64,000 bases of DNA from Toxonevra muliebris. Taxonomy: Eukaryota; Arthropoda; Insecta; Diptera; Pallopteridae. The position numbers and the translations under genes were made by a program. The stretch spans positions 16,216,815 to 16,280,814 of the forward strand of contig OY829330.1 in the NCBI GenBank assembly GCA_963691655.1, read 5' to 3'. The notes under the pieces are model-generated. The model was not told the origin of the DNA. It did not search any database and saw only the letters and a program-made list of their open reading frames with translations. Position 1 is the first letter of the stretch, and the number at the start of each line of letters is the position of its first letter. Shown in pieces: positions 1 through 11,540 of this stretch.

Positions 1-198
1 CTACATAAGGAGTTCAACATAGTCGCAAAGCAATCTTTAGTTATATACAAATATGATAAAATATAGATACATTTACGTTATGGGAATCTTATTTCTAAGA
101 AATTTACAATAGAAAGTTTGTTTTGAAAATTACGTATGTTATACTATGCAATATAGAAATATGTATATGAGTCATTGAAAACGAATGAAATTATACAT
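1..198. other. AT-rich flank, no gene seen
   Basis: AT-rich sequence downstream of the 3' end of the BEL/Pao coding region. A 3' LTR would be expected about here, but I could not match this stretch to the presumed 5' LTR area near 5.1-5.4 kb, so no LTR is claimed. Confidence 0.4.
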
Positions 199-576
199 TT
201 AAGAAATATGTATATGAAAAAATATGAAAATTGGTATAATTTTTACAATGGGTCGAATCAATGTTCCTTCCGAAGTCTTCAATTCAACAACACTTACTCT
301 GCCGTCATCTCCAGGAAGGCTCTTGACAATTCGAGACATTCGCCATTTGCTTGGTAGAATGTTTTTATCTCTGATTGCAACTAAGTTTCCAACTTCAACG
401 TTTTTCTGGAGTCGCAGCCACTTGACTCCTTGCTGAAGATTCACCAAGTATTCTGAATGCCAACGCCACCAAAAGTGTTGTCGTATTTGCGATAAAAGTT
501 GCCAACGCTGGTTGAGATTGCCTTTGAATGGTAGAACATGTGGCTCAGGCCAGAATTTGATTGGTTCTGAGATCAA
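199..576 (-). pseudogene. BEL/Pao Pol C-terminal domain (DUF5641-like)
   Basis: The 125 residues match the C-terminal part of BEL/Pao Pol: a P-x-LTPGHYL-like lead-in just upstream, RWQLLSQIRQHFWWRWHSEYL, then VGNLVAIRDKNILPSKW and a final VVELKTSEGTLIRPIVKI. This domain follows integrase in BEL/Pao elements and is a good family marker. A break around 577-640 separates it from the integrase fragment. The last residues after the PIVKI motif are probably read-through into non-coding sequence. Confidence 0.82.
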
Positions 577-639
577 ATAATGACCTGGTGTCAGCGGCTC
601 TAGCTTGGACGCATCTGTTGAAAGGGGGCATAAAAAACG

Positions 640-1017
640 CTAATTAACACAAGCTTCGACTTCAGTTAGCACAGTGTAGAATTCTTCATAGGTCAGAAGT
701 TGTGGTCCTAAAGCTCTCTTGAGATGGAACTTCATTCTCTTCACTGCGATTTCCCAATATCCCCCCATGTGGGGTGCACTCGTAGGATTAAATCGCCAGT
801 CAATGCTTGAATTGTTCAAATAGCGCTGTAAATTATTGTCACCCAAAACCTCCTTGAAAACACATTGAAGATTTCGTTCAGCACCTATGAAGCTTGTGCC
901 ATTGTCTGAGAAAAAGGCGCGCAGTGACGAGAGACGAATCGCTTTAAAACACAAACGAATGTTTCGGAGGATAAGTCTCCTGAGAGTTCGAGATGCATTG
1001 CTCCTTTGGCCATGCAT
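640..1017 (-). pseudogene. BEL/Pao integrase, second catalytic part
   Basis: This fragment continues the integrase core in a shifted frame. It has the second catalytic aspartate in SDNGTSF and the glutamate region in HMGGYWEIAVKRMK, followed by the normal helix. It ends at a stop at 640 just before the LNSRPL-type segment that would lead into the C-terminal domain. Together with the 885-3188 frame it supplies the full DD-E set, but split across a frameshift. Confidence 0.8.
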
Positions 1018-3188
1018 ATAAAAACTGCGACATAACCCTTAGTAGTCTTTGCTCCGCGTCCCTTTGAGAATTTGAGGATAAATGGCCCTGCCATATCGAC
1101 TCCAGTTGCTTGGAATGGGCGACCACTGTTTACGCGGACAATAGGTAAATTCGCTATCATTTGTTGATGTTTTGCCGAGCTGTTTCGGCGACATGTTGTG
1201 CATTTATTGTAAATTTTGCGTATTAGGTTTCGAGCGCCAACGATCCAAAATCGCCGCTGCAATGTAGCTTGCATGGTTTGTGGACCACCATGAATAAGCA
1301 TTTTATGAATATCATTTATAATTATACTTACAAGAGGTGATTTCGCTGATAAGATGATAGGGAATTTGGTGTCTGTTGCGATTGCAGAGTTTGCAAGACG
1401 ACCTCCAACTCTAAGAATTCCATCTTGATCAAGAAATGCGTTTGATCTTATGATACTACTTTGTATTGGTTTCATTTGCTGGCAATGAGTAATTTCATTA
1501 CTGAAATCGTTTGATTGTGTTTGCTTGATCCAAAATTGCTCAGCTGTTTGCAGTTCACTAGTAGTTAACGGGCCTACCCTCACAGCATGCGTTTGCTTGT
1601 TTCGTTTTTCTTTTAGATTCAAGATGTACCGTATGCAATATGCAGTTACACGTTTTAAATGCGTGAATGATGAAAAGGTAGTGCACAAGTCCCAGGTAGG
1701 AAATGAAGATACAGCGTACGTCAGTATTTTGGTTGGGCGTTCTTCTAAGTTTGTAGAGGGGTTTTTTATTTGTGGTGACGGCCAACTGCTACAGTTCAGA
1801 ACAAGCCAAGGTGGACCTGACCACCATAGTGTGTGGTTTATGAGTTTGGTTGGGTGCATACCTCGAGATGCACAATCCGCAGGATTGTGGTCTGAAGCAA
1901 CATGACCCCAATTTTCAGCATCAATCGTGTCTTGCGCCTTCGCCACTCGATTAGCTACAAAAATGGACCATTTGCTAGGATGGCTTTGGGGCCAAGCGAG
2001 GGCATTCATTGAGTCTGTCCAGCCATAAATCTTTAAGATGAGTACTCCAAACGAGTTTTTGATATGTCTTGCTAAACTAGCAACTAGAGTAGGGGCACAA
2101 AGTTCAAGGTTTGGGATTGATATGGTGTGTGGCGGAGAAACCTTGGTTTTCGCGCACACCAATGCAACGATTGTGGAACCATCAGCATGCTGTGTCCTAC
2201 CATATATGACACCAGCATACGCGGCTTCGGAAGCGTCGGCGAAACAATGAAGATCGGTGTAAGAACCTTTCTCTCCCGTGCCAAGCCATCTGGGTATTTG
2301 TAACGGATCGAGCGCTTTTAAGTCTTCACGGCACTCTAACCAATAAGAAGCGACGTCTGGCGGTACGGTATCATCCCAGTCAATTTTAAGTTTCCAGAGG
2401 TGCTGAAATAAACATTTAGGTACAACAGTTACTGGAGCAACCGTACCAGTTGGATCAAAAAGGCGGCATGAGTCGGAAAGTAGATTTATTTTTGTGAGAA
2501 CTTTTGGTGGTGGCCCTAATGAAACAGCAAAATACAGAAAGTCTTGCTTTGAGTTCCACATTAACCCTAAGGCGCGAACAACATCATCTTCAGCTAGTAA
2601 GTGTGTGATTTTTTGTTGCTGTGATGCTATGGGAATGTTTTGAAGGACGAGCTGTGAATTTGAGGCCCACTTGCGTAGCTCAAAGCAGCCGCTTGCAAGA
2701 ATTTCAGATATTTGACGTCTGAGAGTGTCCAGCTCCTGTTCAGATGAGTGACCGGTTAATAAGTCATCCATGTAGAAATCTTTGATGACAGTGGAGGCAG
2801 CCAATGGAAATTTCGATTTGTAGTCAATCGCCGTTTGTTGAAGAGCTTTTACTGCATGATGTGCGCTGGAAGATATACCGTTTGTTACCCTCAGCATGCG
2901 ATAATCTCGAATTGGTTCCAGCGAAGTCTTCCGCCAAACTATGCGATTGTAATCGGTGTGGTTTTCATCGATTTTAACTTGTCGATACGTGGCAGCAACG
3001 TCACCGATTAATGCGAAACGATGCGCCTGGAAGCGATTGAGTGTTGACACTAAATCTGGTTGTAGTTGCGGTCCAACCATTAATACGTCGTTTAGGGAAA
3101 AACCATTCGATGTTTTTTGCGATGCGTTGAATACGATGCCTACTTTTGTTGTCGAGCTCGTTTCCTTCACGACACTGTGATGAGGCAT
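885..3188 (-). pseudogene. BEL/Pao Pol: reverse transcriptase, RNase H, integrase (5' part)
   Basis: This 767-residue open frame holds the main Pol core. The first RT aspartate lies in ALIGDVAATYRQV (about residue 63) and the YMDD box at residues 139-142. An RNase H segment (FADASEAAYAG) starts near residue 315. The integrase zinc region ends with the C-T-T-C pair, and the first catalytic aspartate is in GVDMAGPF near residue 697. The family's Pol copies the RNA to DNA and integrates it. The start given is only the frame opening. The frame drifts after the first part of the integrase core, and the second catalytic aspartate continues in another frame. Confidence 0.88.
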
Positions 3189-3238
3189 TTAAAAATTGTC
3201 TGTATTGACGCTGTCAGCGAGTTCCATGTGACCCTGAT

Positions 3239-3472
3239 CTAACATTTCTTGTAGAAAGGCGTGATAACTTTCACGAAGCTTTTCATTGTGTTGCAGTTTT
3301 TTTCCATGCGAAGCCAAGATTTTACTGCAACGGATCTTGACTCTCCAAGGTGCATGTTTGACTTGAATGGTAGTTTAACTATGAATCGTCCATAGGCGTC
3401 TCTCTTGTGGGACGATTCAAACAACTTCTCACACAATTCTTCTGGCGTATTGTAGTGTTCATCTGGCATCAT
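3239..3472 (-). pseudogene. BEL/Pao Pol linker before reverse transcriptase
   Basis: A 77-residue open stretch contains the phrase GRFIVKLPFK, which resembles the conserved Y/F-V-x-LPFK segment that precedes the reverse transcriptase core in BEL/Pao Pol. It overlaps the end of the protease fragment by four bases, in another frame, and is separated from the RT fragment (ending at 3188) by a further break. It is a decayed piece of one original Pol reading frame, not a separate gene. Confidence 0.65.
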
Positions 3473-3860
3473 CCAAATACGGTTTTCTGGGCTATTAGAG
3501 TTCCTGGCTGCCCTTTAACGAGATTTGGCTCTAATATTAGCGCCAATTTGTCAGCACCGATAATTAAATCTACTCGAGCAGGTTCAGAAAATTGTGGGTC
3601 AGCTAGGTTGAGTGCGTTAGTATGCGGCCAATGTGTGGTATTGACTTTAATTGGTATTGACTCTAATATAATAGGATAGAGTACATAGTGTTCATTGCCA
3701 TTTAGAGCTGAAATGGTAATTGTTGTTTCTCCCTTTACGATGCCTTTTGTGAGACCAATGTCTGCGATCCATTGTCGAGGAGTGCACGCAAGACATGTTG
3801 TTTTCCATAGCAATCGTATGTTTTGACCAAAGCGGTGGCCAAGAGCACAGATCGGTCTAT
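3469..3860 (-). pseudogene. BEL/Pao protease region, frameshifted
   Basis: Just downstream of gag the minus strand encodes a retropepsin-like beginning. The position of the usual D-[ST]-G active-site triad reads D-N-G (complement of 3768-3776). That frame ends shortly after, and the rest of the protease and linker is open in another frame from about 3813 to 3469 (ending near QKTVFG). So both a catalytic-site substitution and a frameshift are visible. In the family this domain cleaves the Gag-Pol polyprotein. Confidence 0.75.
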
Positions 3861-3861
3861 G

Positions 3862-5070
3862 TTAGTCGATAGTGTAGTTTTTGTTGTATTGTATTGTAGG
3901 TGAAGTGAAGTGGCGACAGAGAATGGAATCGAGTGAGTATCTTCTCACTCGATTGCACACCTTGCATGTGGAAGCACTTTGACATTTGTCGTCAGTGTGC
4001 CGAAGGCTGAGGCAATTAGAACAAGCGCCTTCACTGCGTGTTACGTCGATTCTAGCTCCATATGGGATAGAGAGAAATTGCGTGCATTGATATATTTTGT
4101 GTTTACCTGAACAACAAAAACAGTTGTTTTTGAATAATTCATTAGTTTGCGTGGCTAGGCATAATGGCGTTTTGGTGCTTCTAGCTAGTTTTGTAGTTGC
4201 TTGTTTGCTGCATGTTGACAGCAATTTTAAAGAGCGGTAGCGTGCCTCTAAGAACAATTGCAAGTCCTCTAAGTTTGGAAATATGTCTTCTGAATGCGAG
4301 AGCTCCCATTGTCGTCGAGTTTCATATGCGAGGCGATGTACGATTACATGGATTAGCCATTCGTCCCAGTAGTGGATAGGTAGCTTGAGGGACTTAAGAG
4401 CTTGCACGTTTTGAAGTACCGGATCAAGAACACTTTTAATGGCGACGGCTGTGTCTGCACTTACCTTCTGCACTGCAAATATAGCGCTAAGGTGATGATC
4501 CCTAATTACCCTCGGAACGTAGTATCGTGTTTTTAGTAGACTAAAGGCAAGTACGAAATTGGTTTCCAGCAGCTTGAAGTTTGCTATTAGCAACAATGGC
4601 TCTCCTGACAAACAACTGCATAAATAATGTAATCTTTGACTACCTGTAAGTGATTCGTTTTTAATCACAATAGCGTTAAAGCTATCAAAATATGACATCC
4701 ACGTTGTTGAATCTCCTGAGAACCGTGGCAAGAAATTTGCATTTCCATGTGATAAATCGGAACTTGTGGATGCTGTTATTGGTGAAGCCATTGCTTCTAT
4801 GATTTCCATCGCTTTCTTAAAATTAGCTGATGCCTTTATGTACCACACTTCTGCTTGCGCTCTTTCGTTCTGTTCTTGTTCTATTGATTCTGTTCCACAC
4901 GATTCTTCTATGCTTTCTTGCGACGACATAGAGCGAGACCATTGGTCTCTTAGCAACTCTAAATAAGTGATGATTTGCTGTTTATCATAAGCAGCATCGA
5001 CTTTTTTACTTACTTCTAAATAACGTTTTATTGAGTTGCGTGCTGAATCTCTTTTCTTTATTTAAGACAT
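3862..5070 (-). pseudogene. BEL/Pao Gag, broken at codon 3
   Basis: The open frame covers about 364 residues from 4956 to 3862 and stays open upstream to an in-frame ATG at 5070, where a TAA at 5064-5062 interrupts the third codon. The Gag core with the phrase LPRFSGD and a conserved W is the DUF1759-type region of BEL/Pao elements. Near the C-terminus are knuckle-like cysteine clusters; one fits C-x2-C-x4-H-x4-C (CSNCLSLRHTDDKC) and an earlier one starts CFCCSGKH. In the family Gag forms the retrotransposon particle and binds RNA. The early stop and the frame break into the protease make this copy defective. Confidence 0.85.
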
Positions 5071-5560
5071 TCTGGAAGAAAGAAATGGACGCTGGCGAGT
5101 GAACAAATAACGGCAAACGAGTGTAGAACGATGCTAGTTGGAACGTGAGAAACGGCACTTTGGGAGTAATTAACGTTAACTCAAGTTGAATGTATGCTGG
5201 TTCATTTATTACTAAACTTAGAATATCGAATTACAATAGATCAGCATTAGAATAGAACTTAACGAAAGTGAGTGAGAGCACAAATGCATCTGCTTGCGCT
5301 CATTATGTGTACTGTTATATATTATATTAAATATGTGTATATGGCGTTAACAAGAACAGAAAAATAAAATAATAGTAATAAAATAATGCGTCTTTGTAAA
5401 AATTTGTGTCAATCCCTGCTTCAGTATTATTTCGAGACATACATATTTTAATTTTTATACATATATATATATACGTATGACAAAGTTATTGACCTTTGTT
5501 AAATGTGCCCCGTACCCCGTGCCCCGATATTCATCTACTCTAATTTGTAGGTCAATCAGA
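5071..5560. other. Upstream of BEL/Pao gag, possible LTR and leader
   Basis: No coding frame. By position this should contain the primer-binding site and 5' LTR (minus-strand orientation) of the BEL/Pao element, but no LTR pair can be shown within the window. A short (TA)n run lies at about 5460-5475. Confidence 0.35.
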
Positions 5561-5573
5561 ATTGAACATATCG

Positions 5574-5812
5574 CTCATTAAGACTGTCATAAGTCAAAAA
5601 ACACGATTTTTGAGTTAATGATGCAGAATTATTCATTATGTTACGCTTCATTTTGTGTAAAAATTTCATATTAACATCTTTTATTCTCTGCGTGTAAGAA
5701 TTAAAAGATTTCTTCTTTTTTCTGCAAAGTGGGAGTTAATTGAAAACTTTAAACGCGTTTTTTGCAAAATCGTGTTTTTTGAGTTATGACAGTCTTTTAG
5801 TAAATGAGTATT
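5574..5812. mobile_element. Small MITE with inverted ends
   Basis: The left arm begins CTCATTAAGACTGTCATAAG and continues into AAAAAACACGATTTT. The right arm is its near inverted complement (AAAATCGTGTTTTTTGAG, TATGACAGTC, TTAGTAAATGAG). Arms of about 35 bp flank an AT-rich centre of about 150 bp. No coding capacity. Superfamily not assigned; exact ends and target duplication unclear. Confidence 0.6.
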
Positions 5813-6545
5813 ATGGTCCTGCTATAAAAATTTTGGACTTTAATCATAAAAAATCAAGTGAACTTCAAATGCTTAAGGGGAGGTTACCGTCGACAGACAT
5901 GAAAAATGCATGGACTTCGAGAATTTTTTTTTAATAAAGTATTTTATTCTTTTATCAATGGAGTTCATCTGAAACAAAAATGGGTTAAATATTATTTAAC
6001 TAAATTTTGGGGGCCTTATCGTTTTTCGTTTTCTGAAAAACTTCTGGATAAGAAAATGGCAGCCGATTGACCCAATTGTTTTTGAAAAATTCAAATATTT
6101 CTGCATAAATTTTTGAGAAAAATCGCCTCCTGTTGGCCCCGAAAACTGAATATCCTTACAATTCCGCCGTTTATCCGTTAAAGCTGTAGAGAGCTAAATA
6201 TGCTGTTTCCAGAAAAACGCATTTAAAACCCAACTTTATAAAATATCCATATAGCGGACGGTTTCACTCAACAGGTTGTAAATTATAAAATACTTTAGAT
6301 ATGAAATCCTAATCTTTTTTCTCATGTCTAAACACTTTAAAGACCCAAATTTTCAAAAAAAAATTGAGTTTAATAACGTATGTTCAGGTAAAAATGTTTA
6401 CAAAACAATTTTAGAAACCTAGATTTAAAATCATTTTTCGGTATAAAAATCGCAAGCAAAAGTAAGAAAATGAGAAAAAGGGCGTTACTTAAACATTTTC
6501 AATTTATCATATTCGAGTACTTTCATCGCAATGAAATTAAGAGCG
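5813..6545. other. AT-rich intergenic stretch
   Basis: No convincing gene or element boundary seen. Confidence 0.3.
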
Positions 6546-6559
6546 TCAAGGCCCACCTC

Positions 6560-7290
6560 ACAGATATTTAAGTCTCGTTTCCAGAGTCCCAACTTTCAGA
6601 AATTTGTCCATACAAAATTTTGATATTTGATTTCCCAACGGTTTTTAGTATTTTAGGGTCACTAATCCTCCATCACATCTAGTTCCCCCACAATACGGAC
6701 CTGAAGTTGGAAAAATGTGTTCTTCAGGGGCTATTAAGAAATTGGTTTATTTCAACAGATACAAATTTATATCTGAAGCAACGAGATTATGTAGTTTTGT
6801 GTATATACTTTTCCTCCATCTCTTACCCTTCCTCTTTTTCGATAAATGGTCGATAAAAAAAAATTGAGGAACCGTTGGAAAATCTCGCTCATTAGACAAA
6901 ATTGAAATTTTGTTGCACTGTGTTATCAGCTGTTTCCTCAATAACAGAAAAAAAGCTAAATTGAAAAATGAAGTAAGAGGTTTTTCAAGATGGTCCAGCT
7001 CACGAACTGCAATTGCTAGAGTTGAAATATTTTGGGAATCTTCATTAAATAAACCGAGGTTCATTTTCTGGGGTGTACAACAAGACCGTTTTTTGTGTAT
7101 GGGACTCGAGGCACTTTAATGTATGTACATACATATGTATATAAGCGCATACATAAATATAATATTTATTGTTTTTTGTTGTGTGAAAAAATTTCTTTCC
7201 AATGTCCTGATGGAAGAAGAAAAATCAATATATTTTATCTCCATGTCCAGATGAAACCCGATTTGCATCTGGCAACTCTAGTTACAAATC
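6560..7290. repeat. Dispersed repeat, copy A (no Helitron inside)
   Basis: Similar in the same orientation to 45270-45702 plus 47099-47240. Shared blocks include TTCAGAAATTTG, AGATGGTCCAGCTCACGAAC, the TTTTTTGTGTATGGG block and TATTGTTTTTTGTTGTGTG. Copy B lacks part of the middle and carries a Helitron-like insertion; copy A shows the uninterrupted junction at about 7155-7170. Parent element unknown; the reading frames inside are not family-like. Confidence 0.65.
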
Positions 7291-7935
7291 AAGAAAAAAA
7301 ATTTAAAGACAATAAAATTCAGACCCCCGCCTCAGAGTCCAAATTTTTCCTAATCCTTTATTAATCGAAAAATTACATTTTTAGGATGAACCAGTAGTTT
7401 TCGGAATCCACATCGAAGTGTTCCATTGATCTTGCCTTGCACAAACCAGAATTTCGGGTCTACCCACTCTATGATAAGAATCAGAAGTCGAATCTCAAGA
7501 GGATCATCAATGCATTTCTCTTTAGCTAAAAAAAAGAAAGATATTTTTAACTGGGATGTAATACAAAAGGTAATCGGGAAAAAACTTTGCATGGAAAAAA
7601 ATAATGTGACAATTTTTTAATGAGTACGTTATCAAAAAGGACTATTTATCATACGTTCATAATAAATGTTTGGAATTGATATTTGTACATTTTTACAACC
7701 ATTAACGATATTCTTATGATAATTTATAAGTATTTCAAAACGAAATGGATCTGCCTGATGATTTAAGGAGCTGTAATAATAACACGACGTTTAAAAGAAA
7801 ACTATTTGATTATTGCAAAACTACTACTTACTACTTACTATATTTTTTGTTATTAATTTTAGTTATACAAGTAAATAATTTGTTTTCTAAATTAGGCTTA
7901 GTAAGCTGTAATAAATAAATAATCGTAATTAAAAT
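7291..7935. other. AT-rich intergenic stretch
   Basis: Nothing recognisable. Short open frames here have no family resemblance and are treated as chance. Confidence 0.3.
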
Positions 7936-8499
7936 TAGGGATGTGCGTTTGCTCGATAATTATCGATATTATCGACCAGCAACGATATAGTTAACTATCG
8001 ATAATTGTCCATAAATCCAAAACTAAACAAAAAATTAGTTGTTGATGAAGTTATCGCCATCTTTGTTGATCCCCGTTCCTGAAGTACTGCCTTCCAGTGA
8101 CCATGAGAGTATTTTACTGGTTCATCTAAAATCAATTCAACAAAATAAAAACATTAGTTTAATAGTTAATCTAGTCCTTATGAGTCCTCATGAGTTTTTT
8201 TTTTTGAAAATACACAAAATGGCGGATTCTGAAAGTATACTCGCGGATTTTCAAAGAAAAAACGTAATAGTTTATTTAAAAAAAATAACACATAGTATAA
8301 TAACTCTGTATTGATAGTTTTCGGAAATAAATGTAATTACCGTCAAAAAAAAAATTATTTAAAATACTCATACTCTGACTAGACCGAACCCCTTAAATTT
8401 AAAATGAAAGTAGTTGTCAGATATCTATAACTTCCGTTAATTTGAATACCTATTTTATACAACAAATGTTATACTCATTTCTTTTATGTTTATCAAATG

Positions 8500-8900
8500 T
8501 TGGAGCATTACGAATGGAATCTCTCCAAGCTAAAAAAGTGAAGCATGATATAAACAGCAAACTATTTTTTGCAATTTTTTCAAAATCATCTTAATTTTTG
8601 GCATCAAGCTGCGCATTTCTGCGAAAATACCATGGAAATAATGGTAGAATAAAATAATAAAGGCCACGTTGCTCTAAGAAGTGAATAGAGATGGAAACCT
8701 TACTGTCTCCTATTAGCTTTATCGCTTGGTGTTGAATACGGTTCAAAAGCTCCAGTTGCATTCATGAAAATCCTGACCATAGATGCGCATTAAGCTCTAT
8801 TTTGGGATGAATATAGGTGATGTAGATTAAGCGGAGATAAGTCAAAGCGAAATATTTCTTACATCGTCTTAGAAAGGCTAGATACTTGGCTTCTTCTTTT
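8500..8900 (-). pseudogene. Non-LTR retrotransposon (LINE) RT C-terminal fragment
   Basis: The minus strand translates, with breaks, to a segment resembling the post-RT region of jockey/I-group LINEs: YLRLIYITYIHPKIELNAHL, then LELLNRIQHQAIKLIGD. In such LINEs this region reads like LIYKSFIRPKMEYNSHIW followed by LLDRVQRRAMRLIGD. No start, stop or RT active site remains, so it is a dead fragment. Confidence 0.6.
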
Positions 8901-9264
8901 GACATTTAAAATATGTTATTATTGAAATAGATATATTTAAAAAAAACCAAGTAGTTACTTGGCTATGTTGTTCTCTCGTTTTCTGTAAGGAACTTTTACT
9001 CATTTTTTGCTATCTGTTTTCTAAGTGCTTTTAATTAAAAAAGCAAAAAAGTAACTATCTTAAATTGCATTAAAAAAATTAATTCAAGTTTAATTTTAAG
9101 TAATGTATAAAAGGCTTAAACAACGTATATATGTAGTCATCACAACAACAGTGTATGTAATAGAGTTGGACCGAACGTCTATTTTTGGCCAAAGCCGATC
9201 GGATCGGAGGATTCAGATTTGAGCGGAGTACGAATACTCCGATCGGAGTACCTTCGACAGCACT

Positions 9265-9980
9265 GCTTAGTACACGTATATAACACATGAAAGGAAAGTT
9301 CAGTTACGATTCTCTCACTAAAGCACATGTGATAAAACTACGAGAGTCGTCTCTCTGCTTGATTGTATGTAGCCGAATAACAACTGCATAACTTCGATTT
9401 TTCACGTGACCGTTGTTTTTGAAGCTTTTTCACTCTTCCTCTTTCTATTTTCTAAAGCTTTTTTTCTATTGATACTCTCTACATTCTATATGGAATTAAG
9501 CTCTGTCACTAAAGTGCATGAGATAAAACTTCAAGAAGTCGACTCTCTGCATGATTGTATGCAGCCGATCCCCATATGACTTCGTTCGTTAAACATTAAA
9601 GGCTCTGGCACATAGAATTAGTTGTGTACGCGAGAGCGAAGTATACAACTGACATGAAGGAAGTGAAGGAGAGAGGGGACACAATGCATACTTCGCCAAC
9701 GGATATACAATAATACACAAAATTAATCAGCTGATAGCTACCACATACACAACTCTCAACGTATGGCAAAGTTGAGAGTTGCCCAAATTATTGCGTTACT
9801 TCAACGGATACGTTGTGTATGAACCACACCACATACGATTTCATATATTTTGTAGTAGTTGTATACTTCGCTCTCACGTACTCAACGGACTCTATGCGCC
9901 AAAGCCTTAACAACAGCATAACTTCGTTTCTTATTCGTTTCGTATGAGTGCAACAACAACGCGACTTCCGTTGCAAAATT
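9265..9980. repeat. Dispersed repeat, copy A (interrupted by MITE)
   Basis: Two related subunits with a core TCACTAAAGNNCATG - GATAAAACT - TCTCTGC - TGATTGTATG are seen at about 9310-9370 and 9500-9570. An inverted copy of the whole region lies at 28075-28640. The MITE at 9600-9907 splits this copy but not the other. Function and parent element unknown. Confidence 0.7.
9600..9907. mobile_element. 308-bp MITE with TAA target duplication
   Basis: Ends are inverted: AGGCTCTGGCACATAGA on the left and AGGCTTTGGCGCATAGAG read inward from the right. Both arms then carry GAGAGCGAAGTATACAACT. TAA flanks both ends (9597-9599 and 9908-9910). A 3-bp TAA/TTA duplication is typical of PIF/Harbinger elements. 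The uninterrupted TAA site is visible in the inverted paralogous repeat at 28140-28142. No coding capacity. Confidence 0.88.
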
Positions 9981-10079
9981 TTCGATTTACCCTCGCTAAA
10001 GAAGTTTCACTTCAAAAATATTAGTATTAATAGTCAAAGTTAAATTGCTGTATATTATAAATAGTTGCAAAATAATAAT

Positions 10080-10379
10080 TTGTCAGCATTTGTACCAAGT
10101 AATCTGCATCTCCTATCTTCATAAAGCTGGTCTCTGCAGCACTAAAGAGTTGTTCACTTGCAACACTATATGGGGGAGCGGAAAGATACTAGGTTGCAAT
10201 TCTTTTTAACAAGAAATAGGGGCTGTGGTTCCAATATTCATAAATATTACTATCCCTTAGGATAACATGCTCTTTTAGATAAGTACTTAGTTGCTCTTCA
10301 ATTGGCGAGGCCTCTTCGCTCGAGGCATTTTGCAATAAGAGCATCTCACTATCATATCAAGATCGTCTCTATTTTTTAC
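10080..10379 (-). pseudogene. hAT transposase C-terminal dimerisation region
   Basis: The minus strand contains YLSAPPYSVASEQLFSAA, the hallmark of the hAT C-terminal dimerisation domain (usual form: YLSAPPSS-x-x-SERLFSAAG). It is preceded by an acidic stretch and a YWN-type segment. It is the end of the same gene as 10380-10919, separated by stop codons. Confidence 0.8.
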
Positions 10380-10919
10380 TCAAAGTTGTGATAAAATTTT
10401 GATTTCTTCTACCAAAACAGATGTATTTCTTAAGAACTCTATTATTAATTGCATACATTTCTCAACTTGGTCTGGTGAAAAATATGTTTGTTTAAAGCAT
10501 GGATCTATAAATGTGGCAGCAATCAATTCTGGCTTATATTTTATGAACGCAAAGCGCTTTGTTAATGAACTTTTTAAAAGTTTTTTCAAGTTTCTAACTT
10601 TTGTCGAGTCATTGGAATCTATTTGGAGCTTTGTCGTCAGCATTGCGACTAAAGAAATTACGATAAATACACTCGATGAATCAGAGGATATATCCAATGT
10701 CACTTGATAATATGGTTTTAAAACATCTATAATATTAGATATAAGAGTCCATTCCTCGCATGTGGGCACATTTATAGATCCATGCTCTGCTATATACAAA
10801 CTTATTGCAGATTTTTGTTCCAGCAGACGACTTAACATTAAAAAAATGCTGTTCCACCTAAACGGCATGTCTTGTAGCAGTGTATGCTGCGGCGAACCAC
10901 ATATTTTTTTGAAAATCAC
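10380..10919 (-). pseudogene. hAT transposase, middle part
   Basis: The 179-residue open frame contains DMPFRWNSIFLMLSRLLEQ, the W-N-S segment common in ZBED-like hAT transposases, then a helical block and ATFIDPCFK, matching the usual ATLLDPRFK motif. The family cuts and pastes DNA with an RNase H-fold catalytic core split by an insertion domain; this piece covers the second half of that core. Stops bound it on both sides. Confidence 0.8.
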
Positions 10920-11200
10920 TGAAGTATCTACAAGCTTGTTAATTTTTTTTTGAAATGGCTGACAGTTTTACGGCATTTTTTTAGTGGAACATCAATTTTT
11001 TCATCGTGAAATATACATTAATTAATTACCGATTGCAATGAATGAGCAACGCAGCCTAATGATGCAAATTCACCAATTTGCATAGCAGTTTTCATATTGG
11101 CAGCGTTGTCCGATATCGCCATTGTAACTTTCTTTCCAAGTTGTATTCACCAACAATATCGCGTAGATTGTTTGCAATAAATTCTCCAGTGTGGTCGAAG

Positions 11201-11540
11201 TCAAGCATATGAAGATAAAATTACTTTAGGCCTTTGATTTCCACAAATTAAATGGGCTGTAAAACTTAAAAGTGAACAAGTTTTTGAGGTGCTTGTCCAA
11301 ATGTCTGTCGTAAAACTAACCCATTCAGCATTGGAGATCATGTCCATCACTTTAAGTTTTTTTTTTTGTATAACTATCCGGCATAAGCGTACACCTAAAA
11401 AACTTTTCAGTTTTAATTTTATAAACGGATGGTGTATTAGGGTCTGCAAAATGGAGTCTTTGAAAGGCACTGTTTTCTACCACGTTGTAGAATAACATGC
11501 CAAAAAATATTAAGTCTATTATAGACTTATCAATTGCCAA
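11201..11540 (-). pseudogene. hAT transposase, N-proximal part
   Basis: The frame includes VSFTTDIWTSTSKTCSLLSFTAHLI, matching the hAT motif around the first catalytic aspartate (usual form: TTDIWTS...YI..T.H). A short upstream piece continues in a shifted frame. The intervening region 10920-11200 also contains hAT-like sequence (the GCVAHS and AMSDNAANMKTA type, broken). No BED finger was recognised. Confidence 0.75.

Larger units (their letters stand above)
199..5070 (-). mobile_element. BEL/Pao LTR retrotransposon, decayed internal region
   Basis: On the minus strand, consecutive fragments read gag (DUF1759-like region and zinc knuckles), an aspartic protease region, reverse transcriptase with YMDD, RNase H, an integrase with zinc-binding and DD-E features, and the DUF5641-like C-terminal domain typical of BEL/Pao Pol. 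The order is colinear and nearly complete, but several frameshifts and stops break it, so it is not expected to be active. LTR boundaries were not resolved. The 5' LTR is probably somewhere in 5075-5440, because that stretch lies directly upstream of gag and has no coding content. Confidence 0.9.

Noticed and set aside
5075..5440. 5' LTR of the BEL/Pao element
   Set aside because: Position fits, but no second LTR copy is available in the window to define it.
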